Assembly (NCBI RefSeq): GCF_014279995.1
Contig: NZ_CP047935.1
Coordinates: forward strand, 1,881,494-1,945,493
Length of the DNA stretch: 64,000 bases
From: Synechococcus sp. BIOS-E4-1
GTDB lineage: Bacteria; Cyanobacteriota; Cyanobacteriia; PCC-6307; Cyanobiaceae
Direction: 5' to 3'
A program made the position numbers and the translations under genes. Under the pieces are notes generated by a model. The model worked only from the letters and a program-made list of their open reading frames with translations. It was not told the DNA's origin and made no database searches. Shown piece after piece: positions 39,839-47,887 of this stretch (position 1 is its first letter; each line of letters starts with the position of its first letter).

Positions 39839-40462
39839 ATGAATTCCGGCTTCGGCGATGAACGCCTGATCTTTCCTGCGACGCAGCGCAACCGGATCCC
39901 GATCGGGGATGTGCTGGCGAAAGAGCTTCCAGCCAGTGGATTGATTCTTGAAATTGCCAGCGGATCGGGTGAACACGGTGTCACCTTCCAGAAACGCTTT
40001 CCATCGCTCATCTGGCAATGCAGCGATCCTGATCCTGAGCATTGCCGCAGCATCGATTCCTGGATCCGCCATGAGCAGCTGAAACTGAAGATGCCACCAG
40101 CCCTGCAACTGGATATCAGAGACACGGCTCTGACGCAACAACTGGGAGAACCCTTGCAGGCAATCGTGGCGATCAACCTGCTCCACATTTCCGCCTGGGA
40201 CTGCACCACCGCTCTGCTGAGGCAATCAGCGGCGCTGCTGCCAAATGGTGGAACGCTTTGCGTTTACGGCCCGTTCTGTGTCGATGGTCAGCACGTCAGT
40301 GAGAGCAATCGAAGCTTTGATGACTCCCTGCGCCAGAGAAATCCTGCCTGGGGAGTACGAGACCAGACGGCGGTGCTGAAACAAGCCTGCGAAGAGGGCT
40401 TGACGCTTCAGAACATCACCTTGATGCCCGCCAACAATCGCATGATCACCTGGGTCCGCTGA
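39839..40462 (+). CDS. DUF938 SAM-dependent methyltransferase-like protein
   Basis: A 207-residue protein of the DUF938 family. The family start DERLIFPATQRNRIPIGDVL is followed by the SAM-binding-like motif LILEIASGSGEHGVTFQKRF and an acidic residue after the second strand. IVAINLLHISAW is the usual post-IV block. A methyltransferase activity is inferred from the fold; substrate unknown. The frame is open far upstream (to 38885), but only the part from ATG 39839 is family-like. Confidence 0.85.
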   Translation: MNSGFGDERLIFPATQRNRIPIGDVLAKELPASGLILEIASGSGEHGVTFQKRFPSLIWQCSDPDPEHCRSIDSWIRHEQLKLKMPPALQLDIRDTALTQQLGEPLQAIVAINLLHISAWDCTTALLRQSAALLPNGGTLCVYGPFCVDGQHVSESNRSFDDSLRQRNPAWGVRDQTAVLKQACEEGLTLQNITLMPANNRMITWVR

Positions 40463-40541
40463 GACCATGAGAGCCTGCGCCGAAACCCAGCAACAACCGC
40501 AAGCAATCATCACAGCTCCAACGCCGCGCCAAAAGCTTAAT

Positions 40542-40587
40542 AGCTGCTTCAAGGCAACTGCACAGCTACTGCAGAGTTGCTTCAGGG
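40542..40587. promoter_or_regulatory. direct repeats upstream of the RHH gene (candidate operator)
   Basis: AGCTGCTTCAAGG at 40542-40554 recurs as AGTTGCTTCAGGG at 40575-40587, 33 bases later, or close to three helical turns. GCTTAATAGCT and CTTAAAGCTATGG flank them. The position just before a ribbon-helix-helix gene suggests an autoregulatory site, by inference. Confidence 0.4.
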
Positions 40588-40613
40588 CTACTTAAAGCTA
40601 TGGTGAAGCTGAC

Positions 40614-40865
40614 GTGAAGACCCAGCCGATGGCGCCCCCACGGGAAAACCAGGTGAAGCTCACGGTTTCCGTTCCACCGAGCCTGCACGTGCTGCTGCGC
40701 AGCTGGGCTCAGTGCGAGGGACGTGAGCTCACCAGCGTGGTCCTGCAGTGTGTCGAGCTGTCAGTACGACAACTGAAAAGCAACGGTTCGATCCCTGCCG
40801 GTGCAGTCCGGAACTACGAAGTGGCCTGCGAGGAACGTCTGGCCGCCGGCAGCGCAACGCCATGA
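40614..40865 (+). CDS. ribbon-helix-helix (CopG-like) protein
   Basis: An 83-residue protein whose NQVKLTVSVPPSLHVLLRSW strand-helix opening and following helix (GRELTSVVLQCVELSVRQL) match the RHH DNA-binding fold, which works as a dimer. The GTG at 40614 and the ATG at 40629 are both possible starts. It overlaps the next gene by 4 bases (ATGA at 40862). Autoregulation is likely, by analogy with CopG-type regulators. I see no DNA-cleaving or RNase partner motif next door. Confidence 0.75.
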   Translation: MKTQPMAPPRENQVKLTVSVPPSLHVLLRSWAQCEGRELTSVVLQCVELSVRQLKSNGSIPAGAVRNYEVACEERLAAGSATP

Positions 40866-41278
40866 ACATCGCTCAGATCGAGGAGGCCCTGCTCGCCCCC
40901 TGCATGGACGCCGTGATTGCCGTCACGGAGCGCTATCAATTCCTGGAAATCCACCGCGGCGCACGCGTTTTCACTGCGTATAGGGAGATCGACCATGTGA
41001 TGTACCTGGGGTTTCATAACGATCTGAGCGACCAGGCGCTCAAACAGCTCAGAGAGCGAGGCTTCCAATTGCTGGAGGCAAGGGAAGGCACCCGTCGAGA
41101 GCACCGGTTGCTTCTCCTGACACTGAAGGAGATCGGCTATTCCCACAGTTACGGAGAGGGCTATTACGAGGCATCGAGATCTCTGGCTCGCCATTTGCGC
41201 AACCTCGGGTGGCCGCTGGGAGCCCTCGTACAGCTGCTCAGCAGACCACACATCAACAGGGAAGATCCCACCAGCTGA
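40862..41278 (+). CDS. hypothetical protein coupled to RHH gene, 138 aa
   Basis: A soluble, mixed alpha/beta protein with no membrane span or signal. Distinct features are the FLEIHRGARVFTAYREIDHV strand pair and a His/Tyr-rich YSHSYGEGYYEASRSLARHL segment. I do not recognise a family. It starts within the stop of the RHH gene, so the pair is translated together, which suggests a functional link such as regulator-effector, or partner and binding protein. Confidence 0.65.
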   Translation: MNIAQIEEALLAPCMDAVIAVTERYQFLEIHRGARVFTAYREIDHVMYLGFHNDLSDQALKQLRERGFQLLEAREGTRREHRLLLLTLKEIGYSHSYGEGYYEASRSLARHLRNLGWPLGALVQLLSRPHINREDPTS

Positions 41279-41280
41279 CG

Positions 41281-41523
41281 CTAAAAATCCATCCAGTCGC
41301 CCGGTCCATACCAACCGAAAGGCATGTCCCCCCAGTCGTCATCCATCCCATCCTGGTTCGCGGGAATCGGTCCTGAACTGGGCTGAGATCCGTCGATACA
41401 GCCCTCCGGGGTTGTGAAACCACTGGAGAAAGCCTCACAGTTCACGAGACCTTGCTGAGCCCTCGCCACCGAGGCCACACAACACAACAACAACGAGGCT
41501 GCAGCACAAGCAAGCAGGCGCAT
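41281..41523 (-). CDS. secreted small acidic protein, 80 aa
   Basis: A clear Sec signal peptide (MRLLACAAASLLLCCVASVARAQ, shown in part by LLACAAASLLLCCVASVARA) is followed by a 57-residue mature chain that has one Cys pair and a tail rich in Asp, Gly, Trp and Met (NQDGMDDDWGDMPFGWYGPG). The aromatic-acidic tail is unusual. No family recognised. Convergent with the gene ending at 41278, 2 bases away. Confidence 0.6.
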   Translation of the reverse strand: MRLLACAAASLLLCCVASVARAQQGLVNCEAFSSGFTTPEGCIDGSQPSSGPIPANQDGMDDDWGDMPFGWYGPGDWMDF

Positions 41524-41557
41524 GATCAATCCGCTGATACCTCGATTCTGATGCGGG

Positions 41558-42226
41558 TCAGCAAGGGATGACCTGCTGCAAAGGCTGAAGCCCAGCCCAT
41601 TGCTGCAGCGCACTCCAGGAGCGCAGACGTTGCTCAATCCAGGCATGACCCAATGCATTGAGATGAATGCCATCGGGCTCCAGCCACTGCAGCCAGTCGG
41701 GCTCCGCCTGCATGGCCTGGTGAAGGCCTAGGTAAGGAACATCCACCTCCAGACAGGCTTCCTCGATCTGCGCTTCATGCACAGCGATGTCGCCATTGCT
41801 GTACCAGAGACAGTCGGCGAATGGCATGGCCTGTTCATCGACGGGCGTGAGCCCCAGAACAAACACCGATCCATGGGGCTGAATGGCCCGCAGCAGCTGC
41901 TCAAATCCAAAGCGAAAAGCCTGCGCATCGAGGGGTTGCCTGCCATCCATACGACCGACCCGAGCCGTGTCATTCAGCCCCACCGACAGCAACAGGGCCT
42001 CGGGCTTCTTCCGACGTAATTCCCCTCGGCAAGACCACTCGCGTTCCCACCGGGCTGACACCGCCTCAAGACCATCACCGCGAATCCCGAGCCCATAGAT
42101 CAGCGGTGCATCCGGAAGTTCCATCCAATGGCAGCGAAGCCGTTCACACCATCCGCCTCGCTCCCGGTCGCCCCAGCCCACCACTCCGCTGTCTCCGATC
42201 ACGATCAGTTGACGGGGAGCCCGCAT
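41558..42226 (-). CDS. SGNH/GDSL-type hydrolase
   Basis: A 222-residue hydrolase with the SGNH block order: IVIGDSGVVGWG (catalytic Ser), a Gly block, LLSVGLNDTARVG (Asn), and the C-terminal DGIHLNALGHAW (Asp and His of the triad). It is probably an esterase or acyl-hydrolase acting in the cytosol, as no signal is present. It lies 28 bases downstream of phnE on the same strand and may be cotranscribed with phnDCE, but a phosphonate role is only a guess. ATG at 42226. Confidence 0.82.
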   Translation of the reverse strand: MRAPRQLIVIGDSGVVGWGDRERGGWCERLRCHWMELPDAPLIYGLGIRGDGLEAVSARWEREWSCRGELRRKKPEALLLSVGLNDTARVGRMDGRQPLDAQAFRFGFEQLLRAIQPHGSVFVLGLTPVDEQAMPFADCLWYSNGDIAVHEAQIEEACLEVDVPYLGLHQAMQAEPDWLQWLEPDGIHLNALGHAWIEQRLRSWSALQQWAGLQPLQQVIPC

Positions 42227-42254
42227 CAATCCACTGCTGTTCGGCTTAACAGGG

Positions 42255-43784
42255 TCAGCTTTGCAGCCAGTGCTGCCGTGACCGATCACTCAGCCATTCA
42301 CCGATCAGGGTCAGCGCCGCATAGGTGGTGATCAACAACAACACCGCCGCCCAGTGAAAGGAGCTGAGCGACTCCAGCAGCTGCCAGCCGAGACCGCTTC
42401 CACCGATCAGACCAACCACCACCGTTTCACGCAGGATCACATCACTGCGATAGGCGCCATAGGCGAGATGGGAGGGACTCCTGGGGCTGAGCAAGCCGTA
42501 CAGCCAGCCCACCTGCGGGGACGCTCCGCTGCTGGCCAGAGCAACTTGAACGGAGTCGTCCTGCTGCTCCAGACCTTCCTGGAGCAAACGCCCCATGACG
42601 CCGCTGTTGTGCAGCCCCAGAGCCAGCGCACCAATGGCCAGGGTTGGCTGGTTGCTCAGCAAGAGCAGAAGTACCGCCAGAGGTGGGGGGATCACCCGAA
42701 CGACAACCCAGAAACCACTCACGCAGCGTTGCCAGAGCCGCGCGGGGGTGAACAGCAACAGCAACGGCGGCAAACCGATGGCGATGCCCGCCGCCAGCAG
42801 GGTCAGGATCAAGGTTTCCCACAACATCGACAACCAGGGAAGCTCCTGAGCCGCCTGCTGAAGGCTGCTGAAATCAGGCCATTGCACAGGAAGCCAGCTC
42901 AAGGAGCCGGAGTCGGGAAACAGGCAAGCGAGCCAGACAGCACCAACACCCGCTGACAACAGCACTGCCAGAGAAAACCAAAGCACCCGGCGCTGTCCGA
43001 ATTGAGCCTCTTCGCTCCAGCTCCTCCAGCAGCGAAGTCCCTGCTCCAAGACAATGGTGACGGCGGTCAACAACCACAGTCCTGTCCAGAGTTCATGAAA
43101 CTGCAGCGACTTCAGACTCAGTTCCAGATGCATCCCAAGACCGCCAAGTCCAAAGACCCCAAGCAACGTGGCACTGCGAAGTGCACACTCCAGTCGATAG
43201 CCCCCGTAACTCACCAGCACCGAGCCCATGGCGGGTGACAACGCCGTCACACAGGCCGCTATGGGTGAAGACCCGGTCTGGAGCATGGCCTGTAGGCGGG
43301 ACGGATCAAGGCTCTGCAGCTGATCGCGCCACACCCGGGCGATCAGGCATGTATACGGAATCGAGATCGCCAGTACCGCGACCCAGGGATGTAGCCCAAG
43401 CACCTGCAGCAGCAGCAGTCCCCAGATCAGTTCATGAACGGAGCGGGGCAAGGCCATCAGGCGCCGGAGCAGGGTCGCCGGCCAGTCAGGAAGACACCAG
43501 GTGAGCCAGAGACGTTCGCAACTCAGACACCCCAGCAAGACACCGAGCACCAGACTGCAGCTCCATCCGGTCAGCGCCGTGGCGACCGTCACCTGCAAGC
43601 CGACCAGCAACGCCTTCAACAAGGCAGGGTCCAGAGAAGGGCTGACCGCACCGACCACGAACGAGCCCAGAATCTCGGCTCCGCCACCGTGGGCTCCGTT
43701 CAACACCACGAGCAGCACCGGCAGCAGAGCAAGAGCCGGCAACAGAACCAGAGCTGGTGCAGTGGGCCGCATCGGAGCGATCAC
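42255..43784 (-). CDS. phnE: phosphonate/phosphite ABC transporter, double-length permease
   Basis: A 509-residue membrane protein made of two PhnE-like permease halves. The first carries RSVHELIWGLLLLQVLGL and an EAA-like loop; the second has the late VVGLIGGSGLGWQLLESLSS block and RSDVILRETVVVG. Classical PhnE is about 260 residues, so this is a fused dimer, about twelve spans. GTG at 43784 overlaps the phnC stop; ATG at 43772 is an alternative. It should carry a phosphonate or phosphite delivered by PhnD, with PhnC as the motor. Confidence 0.88.
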   Translation of the reverse strand: MIAPMRPTAPALVLLPALALLPVLLVVLNGAHGGGAEILGSFVVGAVSPSLDPALLKALLVGLQVTVATALTGWSCSLVLGVLLGCLSCERLWLTWCLPDWPATLLRRLMALPRSVHELIWGLLLLQVLGLHPWVAVLAISIPYTCLIARVWRDQLQSLDPSRLQAMLQTGSSPIAACVTALSPAMGSVLVSYGGYRLECALRSATLLGVFGLGGLGMHLELSLKSLQFHELWTGLWLLTAVTIVLEQGLRCWRSWSEEAQFGQRRVLWFSLAVLLSAGVGAVWLACLFPDSGSLSWLPVQWPDFSSLQQAAQELPWLSMLWETLILTLLAAGIAIGLPPLLLLFTPARLWQRCVSGFWVVVRVIPPPLAVLLLLLSNQPTLAIGALALGLHNSGVMGRLLQEGLEQQDDSVQVALASSGASPQVGWLYGLLSPRSPSHLAYGAYRSDVILRETVVVGLIGGSGLGWQLLESLSSFHWAAVLLLITTYAALTLIGEWLSDRSRQHWLQS

Positions 43785-44539
43785 GGCGCATACAGATCGC
43801 GGAGATCAGCTGCTGAGACGGCCTTTGCAGGCGCATCGATCACAAGCCGTCCTGCGCGCAGACCGAGTACGCGATCAAAGCGATCGATCAGCTCCGGGCG
43901 ATGCAAGGACACCACCACTGCCTGCGCACCACTGCGCAGAGTGCCATCCAGCGCAGAGGTCAGAAGCCGCTCCAACACTTCAGAGGCAATGGCGGGATCA
44001 AGACTGGCGAGGGGTTCATCCGCCAGCATCAGATCAGGCTGTTGTCGAAACAGTCGGGCCAGGGCCACGCGCTGCCGTTGTCCGCCTGAAAGCTGGCCCA
44101 CAGAACGATCAAGCCCAGCGTCAGCCAGCAGGGATTCCTCCAGACCTGCCTGGCGCAGGCAGGATCGGCTGGCCTCCGCATCAACGCGAAACAACAGGTT
44201 GGCCAGGGCCCAAGGCAGGCGGCGGCGGCCAAGTGCACCGGCATTGACGTTCTGACCAATGCTGAGCTCTTCGATCAGACGCAGGTCCTGCCAGAGGGTG
44301 CCGATCCGTGCGCGTTGTCGCCGGCTGAGCGACGCGAGCGACGCTCCCTGAAACAGAACGCGGCCTGCAGCGGGGAGCAGGCTGCCGTTGAAAACCCCGA
44401 TCAATGAACTCTTGCCGGCCCCGCTGCGGCCGAGCAGGGCAATTCGCTCACCGTTCTGGAGCTTGAGAGTGACAGCGTTCAGCCGATCCCCATGGGGACC
44501 GGCAAGACGCACCTCATCGAGCTCCAGGAGCGCTGTCAC
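43781..44539 (-). CDS. phnC: phosphonate/phosphite ABC transporter, ATP-binding subunit
   Basis: A 252-residue ATPase with Walker A LLGRSGAGKSSLIG, signature LSGGQRQRVALARLF, Walker B LMLADEPLASLDP and switch His in VVSLHRPELIDRF. Position between phnD and phnE, with 4-base overlaps on both sides, shows a tightly coupled operon. Such systems are used by marine picocyanobacteria to take up reduced phosphorus compounds when phosphate is low. Confidence 0.92.
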   Translation of the reverse strand: MTALLELDEVRLAGPHGDRLNAVTLKLQNGERIALLGRSGAGKSSLIGVFNGSLLPAAGRVLFQGASLASLSRRQRARIGTLWQDLRLIEELSIGQNVNAGALGRRRLPWALANLLFRVDAEASRSCLRQAGLEESLLADAGLDRSVGQLSGGQRQRVALARLFRQQPDLMLADEPLASLDPAIASEVLERLLTSALDGTLRSGAQAVVVSLHRPELIDRFDRVLGLRAGRLVIDAPAKAVSAADLRDLYAP

Positions 44540-45435
44540 CTGATCTTGCCCAGCTCCCGGCCAACCTTTTCAATCGGCTTGTACTGACTCGCCTCCGCTG
44601 GAATGAACCGCTTGGCAGCAAAGAGCTCAAGGATGGTCACCTGGCGTGGCGTGGTGGGCTGGAGACCCAGGATCGCCTTCTGAAGACGCGTGGTGAAGCC
44701 CTTTCCGAACCGCAGATCCAGCTTCGGCCGAACGACCCAGTGGTAGTCAACGTATTCAGGAGTTCGCCAGATCACACTCACCTTCTCGGTGTTCACGCGC
44801 CCGTCTTTCACCGCCGACGTCCAGACCTGCTCATTGAGGGCACCCGCTTCGTAGGCACCGCTTTGCACCACTGCGATGGTGGCGTCATGACTGCCGCTGA
44901 ATCCGGCCCGAGCGCCACTGAACTGATTTGGGGTAACTTCGGCCTTGGCAAGAAAATGCTGTGGCATCAAACGGCCGGAGGTTGAACTCTCTGAACCGAA
45001 AGAGAACCGCTTGCCTCGCAGACTGGTCAGACCGTTGATCGAGCTGATTGGTTGCAGACCAGAGCTTGTGTTGGCGATGAAGACACTGCGGAAGCGTGCA
45101 TCAATGTCGCGCTGAGCAAGAACCTGAGCCCCGGGCGTCTGCAGGCGCGCCTGCACACCGGTCAGGCCACCAAACCAGACAAGATCCAGTCCACCGGTGC
45201 GAAAAGCGCTCACAGCCGCTGGGTAATTGCTGACCGGTACGTAGCGCACCTTGACCTTGAGGCGATCACTCAATTCGTCTGCCAACTGGCCATAAAGACG
45301 ATTGAGTCGCTCAGGATTCTGATCAGGAATGGCACCCACCTTGAGTGTGGGCTGGGCCACAACAGGTAAGACCGTTACCCCTTGGCAGAGCAATACGGCC
45401 AGCAAGGCAACGGCCCGGGGTTCTCGGAAAGGCAT
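44536..45435 (-). CDS. phnD: phosphonate/phosphite ABC transporter, substrate-binding protein
   Basis: A 299-residue periplasmic protein with an N-terminal signal (VALLAVLLCQGVTVLPVVAQ) and the PhnD family core: LKVGAIPDQNPERLNRLYGQ, LDLVWFGGLTGVQARLQ, and RFSFGSESSTSGRLMPQHFL, which forms the oxyanion pocket in related proteins. It is first in phnDCE. Whether it binds phosphite, methylphosphonate or another compound cannot be told by eye. No phn lyase or ptxD gene lies nearby. Confidence 0.92.
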   Translation of the reverse strand: MPFREPRAVALLAVLLCQGVTVLPVVAQPTLKVGAIPDQNPERLNRLYGQLADELSDRLKVKVRYVPVSNYPAAVSAFRTGGLDLVWFGGLTGVQARLQTPGAQVLAQRDIDARFRSVFIANTSSGLQPISSINGLTSLRGKRFSFGSESSTSGRLMPQHFLAKAEVTPNQFSGARAGFSGSHDATIAVVQSGAYEAGALNEQVWTSAVKDGRVNTEKVSVIWRTPEYVDYHWVVRPKLDLRFGKGFTTRLQKAILGLQPTTPRQVTILELFAAKRFIPAEASQYKPIEKVGRELGKIR

Positions 45436-45477
45436 GTCTCTAGAGACGCAATTGGATGATCTGACCGGTTTGCGACC

Positions 45478-46656
45478 TCAGCTGGCGGGAAGCAAGCGGG
45501 CGAGGCGTGAGAGGCCATCTGCGATCGTCTCACGCGAGACAGCACAGGAGAGACGAACGCAGCGGTCATCGCCAAAGGCTCCGCCAGGAACGATGGCCAG
45601 GCCCTCCTTTTCCAGTGCTCTCTGGCAGAAGCTCACCGAATCACCGCAGCCGTCCGGAAGCTGAGGAAAGGCATAGAAGGCCCCTTTGGGAGGAACGAGT
45701 GTGATACCAGGCAAGGCCTGGAGCCCATCAACAAGAATGGTCCTGCGCTTGTTGTAGCTCTGAGCCATCTCTCTCACGCAGTCTCTGGGACCCTCGATGG
45801 CCGCGATGGCGCCCCTCTGAGCAAAGCTGCAAACATTGCTGGTGCTCTGGCTCTGAAGAGCGGATGCAGCCTTAATCACTGAGGCGGGGCCACTGAGATA
45901 GCCAAGACGCCATCCGGTCATCGCCCAGCCCTTGGCGAAGCCATTCACCATGAAACATCGTTCTCTGAGATCAGGTGCCAGAGCAGCGAAACTGTGATGC
46001 TCGATGCCGTCATCGAGAAGGTATTCGTAGATTTCATCTGTCATGACCAGCAGACGCGGATGACGCCGCACCAGCTCGGCCAGTTGCTGCAACTCATCAA
46101 GACTGAGAACCTGGCCGGTTGGGTTACCCGGTGAGTTGATCACCAGCAAGCGGGTGGCCGGGGTGATCGCGGCCTCGAGAGCCTCCATGTCCAGGCGGAA
46201 ACCGTTCAGCGCCGATGACGGAACTGAGATGGGCTTGGCACCGGCCAAGCGGGCCATCTCTGGATAGCTGAGCCAGTAGGGCGCAGGAATCAACACCTCA
46301 TCACCAGGATTGAGCAAAACCTGGAACAGGTTGAAGATGGCCTGTTTCCCACCGTTGGTCACCAGCACCTCATCTGCCGATGTGGGAAGAGCGTTTTCGT
46401 TGGTGATCTTGGTGGCGATCGCCTCTCTCAGAGCAGGGTCTCCAGCAGCTGGCCCATACCGCGTCACTCCATCACGAAGCGCCTGGATTGAGGCCTCAAC
46501 GATGAATGAGGGTGTGCCGAAATCGGGTTCCCCGGCACTGAGACTGCAGATATCGCGCCCTTGCTGTTGCAATGCCTTGGCCCTTGCACTGATCGCCAGG
46601 GTGAGCGAAGGCTGGAGGGCTTCAGCCCGGCTTGAAAGGGATAGCGGGCGTGACAT
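45478..46656 (-). CDS. aspC: aspartate aminotransferase (class I/II)
   Basis: A 392-residue PLP enzyme that interconverts aspartate/2-oxoglutarate and oxaloacetate/glutamate. SLSAGEPDFGTPSFIVEAS, NSPGNPTGQVLS (PLP-contact Asn), and the Schiff-base Lys in NGFAKGWAMTGWRLGY are present, as is the C-terminal Arg in RLSCAVS. It resembles the Ib subgroup common in cyanobacteria. It lies 42 bases upstream of phnD on the same strand, with no visible terminator between. Confidence 0.92.
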   Translation of the reverse strand: MSRPLSLSSRAEALQPSLTLAISARAKALQQQGRDICSLSAGEPDFGTPSFIVEASIQALRDGVTRYGPAAGDPALREAIATKITNENALPTSADEVLVTNGGKQAIFNLFQVLLNPGDEVLIPAPYWLSYPEMARLAGAKPISVPSSALNGFRLDMEALEAAITPATRLLVINSPGNPTGQVLSLDELQQLAELVRRHPRLLVMTDEIYEYLLDDGIEHHSFAALAPDLRERCFMVNGFAKGWAMTGWRLGYLSGPASVIKAASALQSQSTSNVCSFAQRGAIAAIEGPRDCVREMAQSYNKRRTILVDGLQALPGITLVPPKGAFYAFPQLPDGCGDSVSFCQRALEKEGLAIVPGGAFGDDRCVRLSCAVSRETIADGLSRLARLLPAS

Positions 46657-46788
46657 CGGAGCGGCACCCCTCCAGTGGATGCGCAGGTAGAAGCTTGATC
46701 ATCCTGCCTGATGTGGTGTCAAAAACAACAGTGAAGACGTGCAGTCAAAGACAACAAAGAAACGATTCACGCAGCCAGCCTCCAGACC

Positions 46789-47217
46789 ATGGATCATGGC
46801 GGGATGGATGGTGACGACATTGCTCTGAGCTGGGTGCTGGCCTCGCGCAGGCCTGAGCAGCTGGCGAAGTTCTATGCGGATCTTCTGGGCAGCATCCCCG
46901 AACCGGGGGTGGCCGCCCATCACTGGATTGTTCCTTTGCAGGCGCAGGGAAGTCTCCAGATCTACACACCATCAGGCAAGCGTCCATGGCCTGAGTCAGG
47001 CTCGGCGCTGGCGCCATGTCTGCAACGGCGGGCAAAGGCTGACCCCCTGCTGGAGCTTCAGTCCTGGCTTCACCATGTGATTCAACTCGGAGGCAAGAGC
47101 ACGGAAGAGCCGAGATTGGAAAGCTTCGGCGCGGAATGCTGGCTGGAGGATCCAGAGGGCCAGAGGTTCCTGCTGCTAGTGCTCGGATCTGAATCTGCTG
47201 AAACGACGATTGGATGA
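46789..47217 (+). CDS. VOC/glyoxalase-like superfamily protein
   Basis: A 142-residue protein with the VOC fold pattern: LAFSW-like start (IALSWVLASRRPEQLAKFYA), LLGSIPEP, then a second half ending ECWLEDPEGQRFLLL, the usual DPxG-N/R-x-f block. Metal ligands are not certain, so activity is open. ATG at 46789 or 46804. Its stop overlaps the next gene's ATG by 4 bases (ATGA at 47214). Confidence 0.75.
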   Translation: MDHGGMDGDDIALSWVLASRRPEQLAKFYADLLGSIPEPGVAAHHWIVPLQAQGSLQIYTPSGKRPWPESGSALAPCLQRRAKADPLLELQSWLHHVIQLGGKSTEEPRLESFGAECWLEDPEGQRFLLLVLGSESAETTIG

Positions 47218-47768
47218 CAGAACCACAGCGGAAGCGGCTGAAGTGTCCTGAGCAGAAGCCTCGGGTTGTTGTTGGTCGTGGCAATCCGAATGCGCGCCTG
47301 ATGCTGATCGGCGAAGCACCCGGAGCTGAAGAGGATGCCCGTGGTTTGCCGTTCGTGGGTCGCTCAGGACAGCTGCTCAGTGAACTGATGAAGGAAGCAG
47401 GCCTGGATGAACAGCGCCAGCTCTACATCTGCAATGTGATCAAGTGCAGGCCACCCAATAACCGCAAGCCCACATCCAAGGAGATCGAGATTTCCAGACC
47501 ATGGCTGAAGCAACAGATCGATCTGATTGATCCGGCACTTGTGTTGCTTTCAGGAGCCACAGCCCTGCAGGCGGTGCTTGGTATCCGTAGCGGCATCAGC
47601 AAGCTGAGGGGCCAGTGGCAGAACCATGAGGGTCGCGACTTCATGCCCGTGTTTCATCCCTCTTACCTGTTGCGCTTCCGCTCTCGCGAGGCTGGAACAC
47701 CCCAGGATCTGACACTGCAGGACCTGCGAGAGGCCCGACACAGACTGCATCTGCTGTCGGAGAGCTGA
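47214..47768 (+). CDS. uracil-DNA glycosylase, family 4-like, altered Fe-S cysteines
   Basis: A 184-residue base-excision enzyme. Catalytic motifs are intact: LIGEAPGAEEDARGLPFVGR (motif 1) and VFHPSYLLRF (motif 2). Family 4 enzymes normally hold a [4Fe-4S] cluster with a CxxC near the N-terminus and C-X15-C after the third strand. Here the N-terminus has only Cys11 and no CxxC; Cys78 is present but the partner position (94) is Ser in IEISRPWL. So it is a divergent, probably cluster-free enzyme, or a paralogue of the usual one. It overlaps the VOC gene by 4 bases. An in-frame stop at 47199 rules out a longer N-terminus. Confidence 0.85.
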   Translation: MTEPQRKRLKCPEQKPRVVVGRGNPNARLMLIGEAPGAEEDARGLPFVGRSGQLLSELMKEAGLDEQRQLYICNVIKCRPPNNRKPTSKEIEISRPWLKQQIDLIDPALVLLSGATALQAVLGIRSGISKLRGQWQNHEGRDFMPVFHPSYLLRFRSREAGTPQDLTLQDLREARHRLHLLSES

Positions 47769-47887
47769 GCCGTCCAGCCGAACCGAAATCGATGGTCCGT
47801 TCAACGTCATAGGCGGCGCGACTGGGACAAACGCAAGTCATTGCGCCGACGTCTATGCCAAGGTTTGGCTCAGAACCCGTCCGATCC

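Noticed and set aside
40614-41278. Toxin-antitoxin system
   Set aside because: The RHH protein could be an antitoxin, but the partner has no known toxin motif; kept as a coupled pair only.
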